Positions 36,250 through 46,657 are shown, counted from the stretch's first letter. The stretch is DNA of 64,000 bases from an uncultured Bacteroides sp. (GCA_900555635.1 USLU01000001.1:62001-126000); one strand, 5' to 3'. The notes: generated by a model from the letters alone, not told the origin. Numbers and translations: made by a program.

Positions 36250-37413
36250 ATGAAAAAAAATATATACTTCTTGTTAGGAATGCTTTCGTTCGGAGCACTG
36301 TTTACGGGTTGCGATGACGATGATTTCGGTAAGGCAGTAGCCATTACGGTTGAAAATGCGACGAATCTTGAAAGCGATATCTTTGGTGTGGTGGTGACGG
36401 AAGGCCAGCCTTTGCAGCTGAAACCGTTCATCATGCCCGAAAGTGCCAGAGAAAACTCCATTAGCTATCACTTTGCAGGTGAGCCCACCGGTGCTATCGA
36501 CTTGAGTGAAGATGGTTTGATTACTCCCAAGTTGACAACTCCGGCTACGGGGGCCATCCCTTCCCCGCTGGGTACGGATACAATTATTGTGAGAGTGGAC
36601 GACGGCTCGGGTACATACGTTAAATATCCGGTTAGAGTTATTAGTAATATTGTACTTGTTTCAAGTATCACTATCCAGTCTGCCGGACAAAACGTGGAAG
36701 TGGAAAGTGGAAAGACTTTTAATTTGGCCCAATATGTAACAATTAATCCAAACAATGCTACGGATAGGAGTGTCACTTACTCATCTGAAGATCCGAAAGT
36801 GGCAACTGTGGATCAGAATGGTGTAATTACTGTAGTGGGAGAAACGGGTCAGTCAACCGATATTATTGTAACAGCTAATGATAGAGGTAAACAGACGGCT
36901 ACTTGTAGAGTGAAGGTTGCTGCTGAAGCTCCTATGTACGTTGGTTTCCCGTTCTCTGATAAATGGGATTATTCTTCTAATTTGGGAGCGAAGGAAGGTG
37001 AATTGAAAAATCTATTTGACGATAAGAATTCAACATTCTGGGCACCCGAAATCACAACTCGTCCTATCTATGATCCGGTTTGCTACCTGGATATCAACCT
37101 GGGAGAAGTTATCAAGTTCGGTCAGTTAGGGTACAGACACCGTAGTTTGAATTATTCTCATTTACAGTGTCATACTTTCAAGCTGGAAGCCAAAAAGGCG
37201 GAGGGTGATACTTGGACCAATTTGGGTGAGTTTGTAACGAAAGCCTTGATGGTAGATAATTACCAACTTTTCCCAGTGGAACCGATGGAAGCCCAATATA
37301 TCAGAATCACCTTTATCAAAGGTCATTTGAGAGATGGAAAAACTGATTGGGATTATTCTGAAGGCGGTAACGTCTCTGTAGGAGACTTACAGGTATTTGT
37401 ATATAACAGATAA
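36250..37413 (+). CDS. Surface glycan-binding lipoprotein (SusE-position), Ig-like plus F5/8 type C-like
   Basis: A 387-residue lipoprotein: lipobox Cys21 (ALFTGC) followed by DDDDFG, a surface-export signal. It occupies the SusE/SusF position after SusD2. Residues about 30-135 look like one Ig-like domain, 140-225 like a bacterial Ig-like (BIG2) domain (VTYSSEDPKVATVDQNGVI), and about 230-387 like an F5/8 type C (discoidin) carbohydrate-binding domain (LFDDKNSTFWAPE; YIRITFIKG). It has no catalytic motif. The likely job is binding the polysaccharide at the cell surface. The operon may end here at a terminator hairpin. Confidence 0.8.
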   Translation: MKKNIYFLLGMLSFGALFTGCDDDDFGKAVAITVENATNLESDIFGVVVTEGQPLQLKPFIMPESARENSISYHFAGEPTGAIDLSEDGLITPKLTTPATGAIPSPLGTDTIIVRVDDGSGTYVKYPVRVISNIVLVSSITIQSAGQNVEVESGKTFNLAQYVTINPNNATDRSVTYSSEDPKVATVDQNGVITVVGETGQSTDIIVTANDRGKQTATCRVKVAAEAPMYVGFPFSDKWDYSSNLGAKEGELKNLFDDKNSTFWAPEITTRPIYDPVCYLDINLGEVIKFGQLGYRHRSLNYSHLQCHTFKLEAKKAEGDTWTNLGEFVTKALMVDNYQLFPVEPMEAQYIRITFIKGHLRDGKTDWDYSEGGNVSVGDLQVFVYNR

Positions 37414-37437
37414 TTACTTTCTAAATTTGTAATGTTG

Positions 37438-37466
37438 AAGGGGAATTTTGTCATGAGATTCCCCTT
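37438..37466 (+). terminator. Terminator-like hairpin inside the PUL
   Basis: Arms AAGGGGAAT (37438-37446) and ATTCCCCTT (37458-37466) with an 11-base loop are followed by TTAC. It lies 24 bases after the glycan-binding lipoprotein gene and 30 bases before the next gene, so it probably attenuates rather than fully blocks expression of the downstream enzyme. Confidence 0.65.
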
Positions 37467-37495
37467 TTACATTTTTCGGGTTAAAATATACTGTG

Positions 37496-39865
37496 ATGAA
37501 ACAAGGTGCTAGATTTATTTGCTTTGTGCTTTTCTTGACGGTCTGTTTGTTGGGGAAAGCTGCGGGGACTTCTATCGTTATCTATGTATCTCCGGGAGGT
37601 AATGATGCTGCTTTGGGAACTAAAAAAGATCCGCTTGCTACATTGGAAATGGCGTGGCAACGAGTGGGTTATATGTTGGGTAAGCAACCGGTGACTATCT
37701 ATTTGCGTGGCGGTAGGTATGTAGTACGGCAGCCGTTGGTTATTACTGCCGATCAGTCCGGCACGAGAGAATGTCCTGTGCTCATTGCCGGTTATCCCGG
37801 CGAAAAGGCTGTACTTACAGCTTCTTGTTCATGGGAAGGCCTTTCGTGGTCTTATTATCGTGACGGCATCTGGCAGGTAAAGGTCGATTTAGGTAATACA
37901 GTGGATTGCTTGTTTGTTAACGGACAGTTACAACAAATGGCTCGCTATCCCAACTATGATTCGGAAGTAGCGATATTGAACGGTCATGCAGAAGATGTGC
38001 TTTCGGAAGAACGTGTAGCCGGTTGGAAGAATCCTGCTGGAGCCTATATACATGCTATACATGGACGTGAATGGGGAGGATGTCATTATCGGGTAGTAGG
38101 TAAAGATGCTTCCGGTGGATTGCAGATGGAAGGCGGTTTCCAGAATAATCGTCCGATGGGAATGCATAAGACTTTACGGATGGTAGAGAATGTTTTTGAG
38201 GAACTGGATGCTCCAGGAGAGTGGTATTACGAAAAGACTACAAAGACTCTTTTTTTCTATCCCCCAAAGGGCTTGAATCTGGATAAAGTCCTATTGGAAG
38301 TACCGCAGACTGAGTCTGTCTTTCAACTGCGGGGAGATGAAGATCGATTGGTAAGCGATGTGCATCTGCGTAATCTGTCTATAACGCAAACTTGCCGTAC
38401 ATTTATGAAAACTGCTGAACCCCTGTTGCGGAGTGATTGGTGCATTTATCGCGGAGGCGCCGTGGTATTTGAGCAAACAGAGCGTTGTAGCCTTGAGGAG
38501 TGTGATTTATATGATTTAGGTGGCAATGCGGTATTTTTCTCTAATCGTAACAGGCATGGGCGGGTATATGCCAACCACATCTATAATATAGGAGGAAGTG
38601 CCGTTTGCTACGTCGGCTCTCCGAGAGCTGTGCGTCAGCCTTTGTTTTCTTATGGTGCGCCGTTTGTTAACTGGGAGAACATGGATAGGGAGATTGGCCC
38701 GTTGACTGATGACTATCCTTTTGAATGTACAGCTGACAACAATCTGATTCATGACATTGGATTGATTGAGAAACAGGTGGCAGGAGTACAAATCTCTATG
38801 TCAAGGCGTATTACAGTGAGCTATAATAGTATTTATAATGTTCCGAGAGCGGGAATTAATATCAGTGAAGGTACATGGGGAGGACATCTGATAAAAGGAA
38901 ATGATGTCTTCAATACAGTACTGGAGACGGGCGATCACGGTGCATTCAATTCTTGGGGACGTGATCGGTTTTGGTCGGCATCTTGGAATTTGATGGTGGA
39001 GCAACTGAAAGATCACAGGGAACTGGTACTTGCGGATGCAATGGAAACAAATGTACTCTGTGATAACCGTTTTCAATGCAGTCATGGTTGGGATATTGAC
39101 CTTGACGATGGCTCCTCCAATTATCATATATATAATAATGTTTGTCTGGAAGGTGGATTGAAGTTACGCGAAGGTTTTTATCGCAAGGTGGAAAACAATG
39201 TGATTCTGAACAACACATTTCATCCGCATGTGTGGTTTGAACATAGCGGAGATGTCTTTTGTAATAATATAGTGACTACGGGCTATAGACCTGTAGCAAT
39301 ACGGCATTGGGGTGAAAAAGTTGACATGAACTTCTTTGTCAGTCCGACAGGATTGCAGGAAGCTCAACAACGAGGCACCGACAGCCTTTCGTTATGTGGC
39401 GATCCGTTGTTTATATGTCCGGAAAAGGGGGACTATCGGGTAAGTAAATGTTCTCCGGCATTACGTGTCGGATTTAAGAACTTTGACATGAAACAAGTCG
39501 GGGTACAAGTAGCCCGCTTGAAGAAGCAGGCCGGTCATCTTGTGCTGCCACCGCTCTCTATGGATTGGAACAGTGAAGAAGAGCAACCGATTTATTCGTG
39601 GAGAGGACTGTCTTTGCGAAATGTCACTTCTGATGGAGAACGTTCTGCAGCCGGATTGGATGCTGCCCGTGGTGTATGGATACAAGAAGTCGGAACAAAC
39701 AAAGACGGATTCAGAGAGAATGATGTAATTGTTCGCTTTCATGGAAAAACCATTTTCACATGGCATGACATTTCATCACAACTAAACAGATGTGCTGCTG
39801 GGGAAATTGTGACTGTGAGTGTGATGCGAGAACAAAAATTGCATAAAATAGAATTCCGTTTCTGA
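37496..39865 (+). CDS. GH141-like right-handed beta-helix protein with C-terminal PDZ domain
   Basis: A 789-residue secreted protein; the ATG at 37496 is preferred over the in-frame GTG three bases earlier. After a signal peptide (about 1-22), IYVSPGGNDAALGTKKDPLATL begins a right-handed parallel beta-helix with many NxxxN-type turns (NNLIHDIG, YNSIYNVPRAGINISEG). ETGDHGAFNSWGRDRFW strongly recalls GH141-type glycosidases, a family that includes an alpha-L-fucosidase and a xylanase; I cannot fix the activity. Residues about 700-789 form a PDZ-like domain (GVWIQEVGTNKDGFRENDVIV), unusual for a glycan hydrolase. It lies after a terminator-like hairpin at the end of the SusC2 operon. Confidence 0.75.
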   Translation: MKQGARFICFVLFLTVCLLGKAAGTSIVIYVSPGGNDAALGTKKDPLATLEMAWQRVGYMLGKQPVTIYLRGGRYVVRQPLVITADQSGTRECPVLIAGYPGEKAVLTASCSWEGLSWSYYRDGIWQVKVDLGNTVDCLFVNGQLQQMARYPNYDSEVAILNGHAEDVLSEERVAGWKNPAGAYIHAIHGREWGGCHYRVVGKDASGGLQMEGGFQNNRPMGMHKTLRMVENVFEELDAPGEWYYEKTTKTLFFYPPKGLNLDKVLLEVPQTESVFQLRGDEDRLVSDVHLRNLSITQTCRTFMKTAEPLLRSDWCIYRGGAVVFEQTERCSLEECDLYDLGGNAVFFSNRNRHGRVYANHIYNIGGSAVCYVGSPRAVRQPLFSYGAPFVNWENMDREIGPLTDDYPFECTADNNLIHDIGLIEKQVAGVQISMSRRITVSYNSIYNVPRAGINISEGTWGGHLIKGNDVFNTVLETGDHGAFNSWGRDRFWSASWNLMVEQLKDHRELVLADAMETNVLCDNRFQCSHGWDIDLDDGSSNYHIYNNVCLEGGLKLREGFYRKVENNVILNNTFHPHVWFEHSGDVFCNNIVTTGYRPVAIRHWGEKVDMNFFVSPTGLQEAQQRGTDSLSLCGDPLFICPEKGDYRVSKCSPALRVGFKNFDMKQVGVQVARLKKQAGHLVLPPLSMDWNSEEEQPIYSWRGLSLRNVTSDGERSAAGLDAARGVWIQEVGTNKDGFRENDVIVRFHGKTIFTWHDISSQLNRCAAGEIVTVSVMREQKLHKIEFRF

Positions 39866-39932
39866 TTTAAATCTATTTTTTATAATTTAGTCCCCCATTA
39901 TGACGTTTAATCTTTAACCCGATAGAATTTTT

Positions 39933-42900
39933 ATGAAAAACAGACTCTTGCTGCTCTTCTTGGCCTTTTTTTATATAATATCAACTTCCATCGCTGCTGA
40001 AAAATATAAATTCAGAACCATGTCGCCCGACGGAGGATTCTATTATGATGGAGTGAAATCGATAGAACAGGATAAAGAAGGTTTTATCTGGGTGATGATG
40101 GACTATGAACTCTATCGCTTTGACGGCTATCATTACAAAAAGTATTATCCTTACTTTGCCTTGATGGCACCGACAAAAAGATGGATATTCAACAATATGG
40201 CGTCCGATTCTTCCGGCTATCTATATGTGAACACGAATAATGGACTCTACCGCTACGAACGAGTATTGGATCGGTTTGAAAAGATTTATGAGGCGGTTGA
40301 AACGGTGAAGGTTGATAAGGCGGATAATCTTTGGATCAGACAAAAAAGCAGGTGGCATATATTAGATACCAATACAGGAGAACTGGATACACCACTTTAT
40401 GATGGTAAGGAACTGTCTTATAGCAATCTTGCTTTCTGCCTGCATAATAAAGACTTATATACGTTTGTTTATAGGAAGATTTATCGGTTTAATTATGCAG
40501 AAAAGAAGTTCGTGCTTTGTTTCACATTGCCGGACTCAAGCAAGGAGTCTATCCGTTTTGCCGATACACACTTGGGGAAATTGTGGGTGTATGTCAACAA
40601 AGGTGAGCTGTACAAGATAGACTTGTCCTCCTTTAAGATTGAAGATAATTATGAACTTCCTACTGAATGTGACCGAAATTTGCTACGTACTTTCTATATT
40701 GACAAAAAAGGAAAGGTGTGGTTGGGAACGATGGACGGACTTTATATACTTAATCCTGAGAACAGAAAATTGTCGTCCTACAAACATTCCAGAAAAGATC
40801 CTTTCAGTTTGCCTAACAATTCTATTTGGGAAATCTATGAAGATAGGCAGTCTAATGTATGGGTCGGTACATATTCCGGAACTTTATGCTATATAAACGT
40901 AGATGAGAATAATGCTTTCAAAACTTTTCACACCCAAAACAGCGGGTTGAATTATGCTCCCGTAAGTGCGTTTGCTGAGGGAAAGGATTGCCTTTGGATA
41001 GGTACGGAAGGTGGAGGTATCAACCGAATGGACAAAATCACCGGTGAGTTCAGCGCATTTACCGGTAAGAATAGTGGAACGTCTAACAACATTAAGTCGC
41101 TGGTGATGGATGCCCATCATAATCTATGGATATCCACGTTTAGAGGAGGTATGGATCTCTATGATTCAGGACAGCATAAAGTTACCAATTACAGGCATTC
41201 CAAAAGCGACCCCGGCTCTTTGTTGGTAGATAATATCCGTAAAAATATTCCTGAAGGGGATTCCGGTATGTGGGTGGCTTATCAGTATCCTATGCCGAAA
41301 ATATCTTATTTCTCTTATCGCAGTAAGTCGTTCACTCATTATAGCTTAGACAGCACACGCAATTATGCTTACTTGTTCGACATCCTGCGGCAAGGGGAAA
41401 AGACTTTGTGGGCTATCAGCAACGAAGCGCTCTATCGTATGGATACCCATACGCATGCGGTTGAAAAGATAGTTCCCAATGATTCTATTTATTTGGGTTT
41501 GTTTACTTTTTGCCTGGACGATTCGGGCAATATCTGGATCGGCACCATCGGCAACGGGCTTATAAAGTTTGATACCAATACTTCGAATTTTATTCCACTG
41601 AAGGGGATGTTGCAGCAGAATATCTATTCCATTTATAGTATTTGTTATGACGACGGAAATGTATGGATGGGAACCGACAACGGATTGTATTGTTATAATA
41701 TAGCCGGTAATCATCTGTTGAAATTTGACAAAAGGGAGAATACACAAGGTCAGGTTTATTATCCATTGGCATCAATGAAAGGAATGGATGGATTATTGTA
41801 TTTCGGAGGAACAAACGGCTTCACCGTTATCGATCCGAAAAAAATATCATATAACAATTATAAGCCTAAAGCTATCATCTCTGATTTCTTCATTGACCAT
41901 AAATCAGTGCATCCTAACTATGTACCTGATGATTCGCTCAGCATTATTAGTCTGGACTATGATCAGGTGAACTTTGGCTTCCAATTTTCTTCTGATAATT
42001 ATCATATTCCCGAGAAGAATAGGTTTAAATATCGGTTGAAAGGGTATAATGATTCTTGGATTACCACGAATGCGCAACAACGCATGGTGATGTATTCCAA
42101 AGTGCCTGCAGGCATATATTATTTTGAAGTTTATGCTGCCAATAATGACGGGGTATGGAGTGATAGACCTACTGTAATAAAAATTATAAGAAAGACTGCT
42201 CCTTGGTTTAGTTGGCCTGCTTATCTCTTTTATACGTTGACTGCTATAGGAATTATCTATCTGATTTATCGTCACTTTGCAGAAAAAAAGAAACTAAAGA
42301 TGTTGCTTTATCAGGAAAATATCGAGAAGGATAAGAAAGAGCAAATCCATCAGGCGCAGTTGCGCTTCTTCACCAATATATCGCATGACTTCCGCACTCC
42401 GCTTTCCCTCATCCTTGCCGCTTTGGATAAGTTGAGACGTGAAGGCTTGAAAGAGTATTATTATCGGATACTGAATGGCAATGTACAGCGCCTACTGAAT
42501 TTGGTAAACGAATTGATGGATTTCAGAACGATAGAGAATGGCAAGATGCGTTTGGAATTACAGCCATTGGACATCAACCGTTTTGTGAAAGAGATTGCCA
42601 ACGATTTTATAGACTATGCAGGGCAGCGTAACATAGATTTCCAGATTAAATGTGATGAAGCATTACCGGCAGAAATATATGCAGACAGGAATATTGTCGA
42701 AAAGATTGTAATGAATCTGCTGAATAATGCTTTTAAATATACACGTGATGGAGGAAAAATCCTTTTAGAGATAAAGAATGGAAAATCCTTTGTTTCTCAG
42801 TATAAAAATGGATACACAGTAGGCGATAGCATCAATGAAGCATTTTCTATCATTGTCAGTGATACGGGTGTGGGTATATCCGGAGAATCTATAAGTAGTG

Positions 42901-43958
42901 TTTTCGAGAGGTTTTATAAAGTAAATACTGTTAATGCTGATTCCCATCTGGGTACAGGCATAGGATTGGCACTTGTAAAGAGCCTCGTTCTGCTTCAAAA
43001 GGGAACTATCTCTATTTATAGTGAAAGAGAAAGGGGAACGGATATGATTGTCTGCTTACCTCTTGATAGGAATATCTTTGATGATGAGGATTTTATGACG
43101 CAGAAAGAAAGCATTCCGGCAACCATTATGCAACCAATTGATGAAGAATCTACTCCTGCTGCTATGAAAGATCCGGAGGATGAGTTCATGCCTTCCACTA
43201 AAAAGAAGATACTGATAACCGAAGATAATGATGATTTGAGAATATTGATAGCTGAATCTCTTTCAGATGAATTTCAGGTGATGCAAGCTGGTGACGGTAT
43301 CGAAGCTTTGAAGTTGATTGAAGAAGTAGATTTCGATTTGATTATAAGTGACATCATGATGCCCAATAAGGATGGTGTTTCATTGTGTAATGATATCAAG
43401 AGAAATGTGGATACATCGCATATTCCTGTCATCTTGCTGACTGCCAAGACAAGCCTTGAAAGCAAGATAGAAGGGGTTGACTCCGGTGCGGATCTTTATT
43501 TTGAGAAACCGATAGATTTGACTTATCTGAAATTGTCAATCCAGAACATATTTAGGAACCAGCAGCAATTAAAGGAACACTATGCCAAGAATTATTATGC
43601 AGACAGTAGCGAGTTGTCTTCTAATGAACAGGACAGTAAGTTCCTGAAACAGCTTATTACTTTTATCGAGACTAATATGGATCAACCGGAAATGGATGTA
43701 AATTTAATAGCCGAAGAATTGTCGATGAGTAGAAGCAAACTGTATACGAAGGTTAAGAGTCTGACAGGAAAATCAGTCGTGGAATTTGTTCTGAATTGTC
43801 GTTTGCGCAAAGCTGCCAAACTGATTATCGAAGAGAATATGACGATGCGCGAAGTGATGATGCAGATTGGTATAGAGAGTCAGGCGTATTTTACCAATTC
43901 TTTTAAGAAAGTATTTGGAGAAACACCTACATCCTTTGCTGCAAAGCATAAAAAGTAG
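39933..43958 (+). CDS. Hybrid two-component system (HTCS) regulator of the PUL
   Basis: A 1341-residue all-in-one sensor and transcription factor. Order: signal peptide (about 1-22); periplasmic two-blade propeller array of Reg_prop repeats (about 25-690; e.g. VWVGTYSG, LWIGTEGGGINR, IWIGTIGNGL, VWMGTDNGLY); Y_Y_Y domain (about 690-755); membrane helix (about 763-782); HisKA with His818 in SHDFRTPLS; HATPase (NLLNNAFKY, DTGVGIS, GTGIGLAL); receiver with Asp1140 in IISDIMMP; AraC-type helix-turn-helix (about 1253-1341; VNLIAEELSMSRSKLYTKV). Such proteins bind a signal oligosaccharide in the periplasm and activate PUL promoters. It is placed between the SusC2 operon and the GH29/GH105/GH2 genes and probably acts on the duplicated promoter modules. 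Confidence 0.96.
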   Translation: MKNRLLLLFLAFFYIISTSIAAEKYKFRTMSPDGGFYYDGVKSIEQDKEGFIWVMMDYELYRFDGYHYKKYYPYFALMAPTKRWIFNNMASDSSGYLYVNTNNGLYRYERVLDRFEKIYEAVETVKVDKADNLWIRQKSRWHILDTNTGELDTPLYDGKELSYSNLAFCLHNKDLYTFVYRKIYRFNYAEKKFVLCFTLPDSSKESIRFADTHLGKLWVYVNKGELYKIDLSSFKIEDNYELPTECDRNLLRTFYIDKKGKVWLGTMDGLYILNPENRKLSSYKHSRKDPFSLPNNSIWEIYEDRQSNVWVGTYSGTLCYINVDENNAFKTFHTQNSGLNYAPVSAFAEGKDCLWIGTEGGGINRMDKITGEFSAFTGKNSGTSNNIKSLVMDAHHNLWISTFRGGMDLYDSGQHKVTNYRHSKSDPGSLLVDNIRKNIPEGDSGMWVAYQYPMPKISYFSYRSKSFTHYSLDSTRNYAYLFDILRQGEKTLWAISNEALYRMDTHTHAVEKIVPNDSIYLGLFTFCLDDSGNIWIGTIGNGLIKFDTNTSNFIPLKGMLQQNIYSIYSICYDDGNVWMGTDNGLYCYNIAGNHLLKFDKRENTQGQVYYPLASMKGMDGLLYFGGTNGFTVIDPKKISYNNYKPKAIISDFFIDHKSVHPNYVPDDSLSIISLDYDQVNFGFQFSSDNYHIPEKNRFKYRLKGYNDSWITTNAQQRMVMYSKVPAGIYYFEVYAANNDGVWSDRPTVIKIIRKTAPWFSWPAYLFYTLTAIGIIYLIYRHFAEKKKLKMLLYQENIEKDKKEQIHQAQLRFFTNISHDFRTPLSLILAALDKLRREGLKEYYYRILNGNVQRLLNLVNELMDFRTIENGKMRLELQPLDINRFVKEIANDFIDYAGQRNIDFQIKCDEALPAEIYADRNIVEKIVMNLLNNAFKYTRDGGKILLEIKNGKSFVSQYKNGYTVGDSINEAFSIIVSDTGVGISGESISSVFERFYKVNTVNADSHLGTGIGLALVKSLVLLQKGTISIYSERERGTDMIVCLPLDRNIFDDEDFMTQKESIPATIMQPIDEESTPAAMKDPEDEFMPSTKKKILITEDNDDLRILIAESLSDEFQVMQAGDGIEALKLIEEVDFDLIISDIMMPNKDGVSLCNDIKRNVDTSHIPVILLTAKTSLESKIEGVDSGADLYFEKPIDLTYLKLSIQNIFRNQQQLKEHYAKNYYADSSELSSNEQDSKFLKQLITFIETNMDQPEMDVNLIAEELSMSRSKLYTKVKSLTGKSVVEFVLNCRLRKAAKLIIEENMTMREVMMQIGIESQAYFTNSFKKVFGETPTSFAAKHKK

Positions 43959-44052
43959 TTCAAAGGGCGATTTGGATAAAACAAAAAACGAATAGAGCAA
44001 GGCGCAGAGAAGAGAATTGCCTTCCTTTGCGGAAACATTTAAATTTGATAGC

Positions 44053-45492
44053 ATGAAACGAACCTTGCAAATAACAGTTTTACTCTTTTTGCTGACAATG
44101 GGCGCATTTGCCCAAAAGCAACCTCAAGTTTTGCCTGCCGATCAGGAAATATCTTTGAAGTATGGTGCCGACCGTTTGGGTAAGCGCTATGATGCTGCCA
44201 TGCAGCAATTTCGTGATAATAGGCTGGGAGCTTTCATACATTGGGGGCTTTATGCTATTCCGGGAGGAGAGTGGAATGGAAAAGTGTATAACGGAGCAGC
44301 TGAATGGCTAAAATCATGGGCTAAAGTCCCGGCAGACGAGTGGCTGAAACTAATGAACCAGTGGAATCCTGAAAAGTTTAATGCCAAAGCTTGGGCGAAG
44401 ATGGCAAAGAAAATGGGAGTGAAATATGTGAAAATTACTACCAAGCACCATGAAGGATTCTGCTTATGGCCAAGTAAATATAGTAAATATACAGTAGCAC
44501 AAACACCATCTAAAAAAGATATATTGGGCGAATTGGTAAAAGCCTATAACGATGAAGGCATTGATGTTCATTTCTACTTTTCGGTGATGGACTGGAGTCA
44601 TCCGGACTACAGGTATGATATTAAGTCGGAAGAAGATGAAGCAGCTTTTGCCCGCTTTCTTGAATTTACAGATAATCAGTTGAAAGAACTTGCCACCCGT
44701 TATCCTACTGTAAAAGATTTCTGGTTCGATGGTACTTGGGATGCCAGTATCAAGAAGAATGGTTGGTGGACAGCTCATGTGGAACGAATGTTGAAAGATA
44801 TGTTGCCGGGGGTAACGATTAACAGTCGCTTGCGTGCCGATGACTATGGTAAGCGACACTTCGACAGCAATGGCCACTTGATGGGTGACTATGAATCGGG
44901 CTACGAACGCCGTCTTCCTGATCCGGTAAAAGACTTGCAAGTGACTCGTTGGGATTGGGAAGCATGTATGACAGTTCCCGAAAATCAATGGGGATATCAT
45001 AAGGATTGGTCTATAAGCTATGTGAAGACTCCTTTGGAAGTATTGGAACGCATTGTACATGCCGTTTCTATGGGAGGAAACATGGTTGTGAACTTTGGAC
45101 CGCAAGCTGACGGTGATTTCCGTTCGGAAGAAAAAGAATTGGCAGATGCTATCGGCAAGTGGATGAAGGAAAATGGTGAGTGTATTTATGGTTGCGATTA
45201 TGCCGGTTGGGACAAACAATCATGGGGTTATTTCACCCGTAAGGAGAAAGAGGTATATATGGTTGTCTTTAATCCTCCATATTCCAAACATTTAGTTGTA
45301 AAAACTCCGAAAGGTACCAAAATTACGAAGGCAGTTGTATTGAACGGTAAAGAAGTAACCGTGAAGGAAACTGCCCGTAATGAATATAATGTAGATATGC
45401 CTGCAAAAGATCCAGGAGCTCCATTCGTTATCAAGTTGCAGATAGAGGAGAATGCAAGTGTGGGGGATAAGTATCGGGATGCATTGACTTAA
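44053..45492 (+). CDS. GH29 alpha-L-fucosidase
   Basis: A 479-residue secreted GH29 enzyme that removes alpha-linked L-fucose by a retaining mechanism. The ATG at 44053 starts a good signal peptide (to about residue 22, GAFAQ); an upstream in-frame TTG at 44017 is not needed. FIHWGLYAIPGGEWNG, KYVKITTKHHEGFCLWPS and DFWFDGTWD are family motifs, the last giving the nucleophile Asp226. A C-terminal beta-domain follows. It sits 94 bases after the HTCS gene and 49 bases before the second GH105. The linkage specificity (1,2; 1,3; 1,4) is not readable. Confidence 0.92.
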   Translation: MKRTLQITVLLFLLTMGAFAQKQPQVLPADQEISLKYGADRLGKRYDAAMQQFRDNRLGAFIHWGLYAIPGGEWNGKVYNGAAEWLKSWAKVPADEWLKLMNQWNPEKFNAKAWAKMAKKMGVKYVKITTKHHEGFCLWPSKYSKYTVAQTPSKKDILGELVKAYNDEGIDVHFYFSVMDWSHPDYRYDIKSEEDEAAFARFLEFTDNQLKELATRYPTVKDFWFDGTWDASIKKNGWWTAHVERMLKDMLPGVTINSRLRADDYGKRHFDSNGHLMGDYESGYERRLPDPVKDLQVTRWDWEACMTVPENQWGYHKDWSISYVKTPLEVLERIVHAVSMGGNMVVNFGPQADGDFRSEEKELADAIGKWMKENGECIYGCDYAGWDKQSWGYFTRKEKEVYMVVFNPPYSKHLVVKTPKGTKITKAVVLNGKEVTVKETARNEYNVDMPAKDPGAPFVIKLQIEENASVGDKYRDALT

Positions 45493-45541
45493 TTTATCAT
45501 TCATTATTTAGAACCATTTATCAATATAATTATATGATGTT

Positions 45542-46657
45542 ATGAAGAAGTTTTTCCTTTTTACTTCTTTCTTCCTAATAACTGTGATGCAAGCAGTTGC
45601 ACAGTATAATAATGACAAGTCTACTATAAAATCCATCATGAAGCGGGTGGCAGACTGGCAGATTGCCAATCCTAATACGGGAGCAGAGCACGACGATCTG
45701 GACTGGACGCATGCAGCCTTGTATATGGGGATGCTGGATTGGGCGGAACTGACAGAAAAAGAAGATAGTGACAACTCTTATTACGAGTGGCTGCTTCGCA
45801 TCGGCCGACGTAATCATTTCCAAATGGGAAAGTGGATGTATCATGCCGATTTTATTGCCGTAGGACAGCCTTTTATCGACCTTTATCTTAAATATGGCAA
45901 TAAAAAAATGATTGCTCCTGTTATGGCCCGTGCCAATTGGGTCGTAGAAAACCCGGCTGAAACTACTTTGGAATTGGATTACGGTAATTTGGAAACTTTG
46001 GACCGTTGGTCTTGGTGTGATGCATTGTTTATGGCTCCCCCTGTATATGCCAAACTTTATGCGTTGACCAAGGACAAAAAATACTTAGACTTCTTGAATA
46101 AAGAGTATAAAGCTACATACGATTACTTGTACGACAAGGAAGAACATCTGTTCTATCGTGATCGCCGCTATTTCGATAAGCGAGAAGCTAACGGCAAGAA
46201 GGTATTCTGGGGGCGTGGTAATGGTTGGGTATTGGGAGGACTGGCAGAAATCTTGCAGACACTTCCTGAGGACGAACCTTCGCGTGCTTTTTATCAAGAC
46301 TTATTTGTGACATTAGCCACTCGTGTGGCAGGTTTGCAGAGTCCGGACGGATATTGGCATGCTAGCATGTTGGATCCTGCATCTTATCCGTCACCTGAAA
46401 CAAGTGCCACCGGATTTATAGTCTATGCTTTGGCATACGGTGTAAATACAGGATTGCTGGATAAAACGACTTTTATGCCGGTTATTGAGAAAGGATGGAA
46501 AGCGTTGGTGGATGCGGTGGACTCTGATGGCAAATTGGGTTATGTACAGCCAATAGGTGCTGATCCGCGCAGAGTGACTCGGGATATGACTGAAGTGTAT
46601 GGAGTAGGTGCATTTCTGTTGTCAGGATGTCAGATTTATAAAATGGTAGATAAATAA
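45542..46657 (+). CDS. GH105 unsaturated uronyl hydrolase (stand-alone)
   Basis: A 371-residue secreted GH105 hydrolase with a signal peptide (about 1-20, ending AVAQ). WSWCDALFMAPPVY puts the catalytic Asp at 160, and KVFWGRGNGWVLGGL plus SYPSPETSATGF are the same blocks as in the N-terminal half of the 995-residue fusion. The two are clear paralogs over the whole GH105 domain (for example NKEYKATYDYLYDKEE against DKEYKATYDYLFDKEE). It would take off the 4,5-unsaturated uronic acid from lyase products. Part of the GH29-GH105-GH2 cluster at the end of the PUL. Confidence 0.93.
   Translation: MKKFFLFTSFFLITVMQAVAQYNNDKSTIKSIMKRVADWQIANPNTGAEHDDLDWTHAALYMGMLDWAELTEKEDSDNSYYEWLLRIGRRNHFQMGKWMYHADFIAVGQPFIDLYLKYGNKKMIAPVMARANWVVENPAETTLELDYGNLETLDRWSWCDALFMAPPVYAKLYALTKDKKYLDFLNKEYKATYDYLYDKEEHLFYRDRRYFDKREANGKKVFWGRGNGWVLGGLAEILQTLPEDEPSRAFYQDLFVTLATRVAGLQSPDGYWHASMLDPASYPSPETSATGFIVYALAYGVNTGLLDKTTFMPVIEKGWKALVDAVDSDGKLGYVQPIGADPRRVTRDMTEVYGVGAFLLSGCQIYKMVDK

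Noticed and set aside
35454..36461. 335-residue frame on the minus strand opposite SusD2
   Set aside because: It is antisense to two strongly recognised genes, has no domain signature, and has low-complexity codon-mirror composition.
44464..45219. 251-residue minus-strand frame opposite the GH29 fucosidase
   Set aside because: Shadow frame; no signal, motif or regulatory site supports it.
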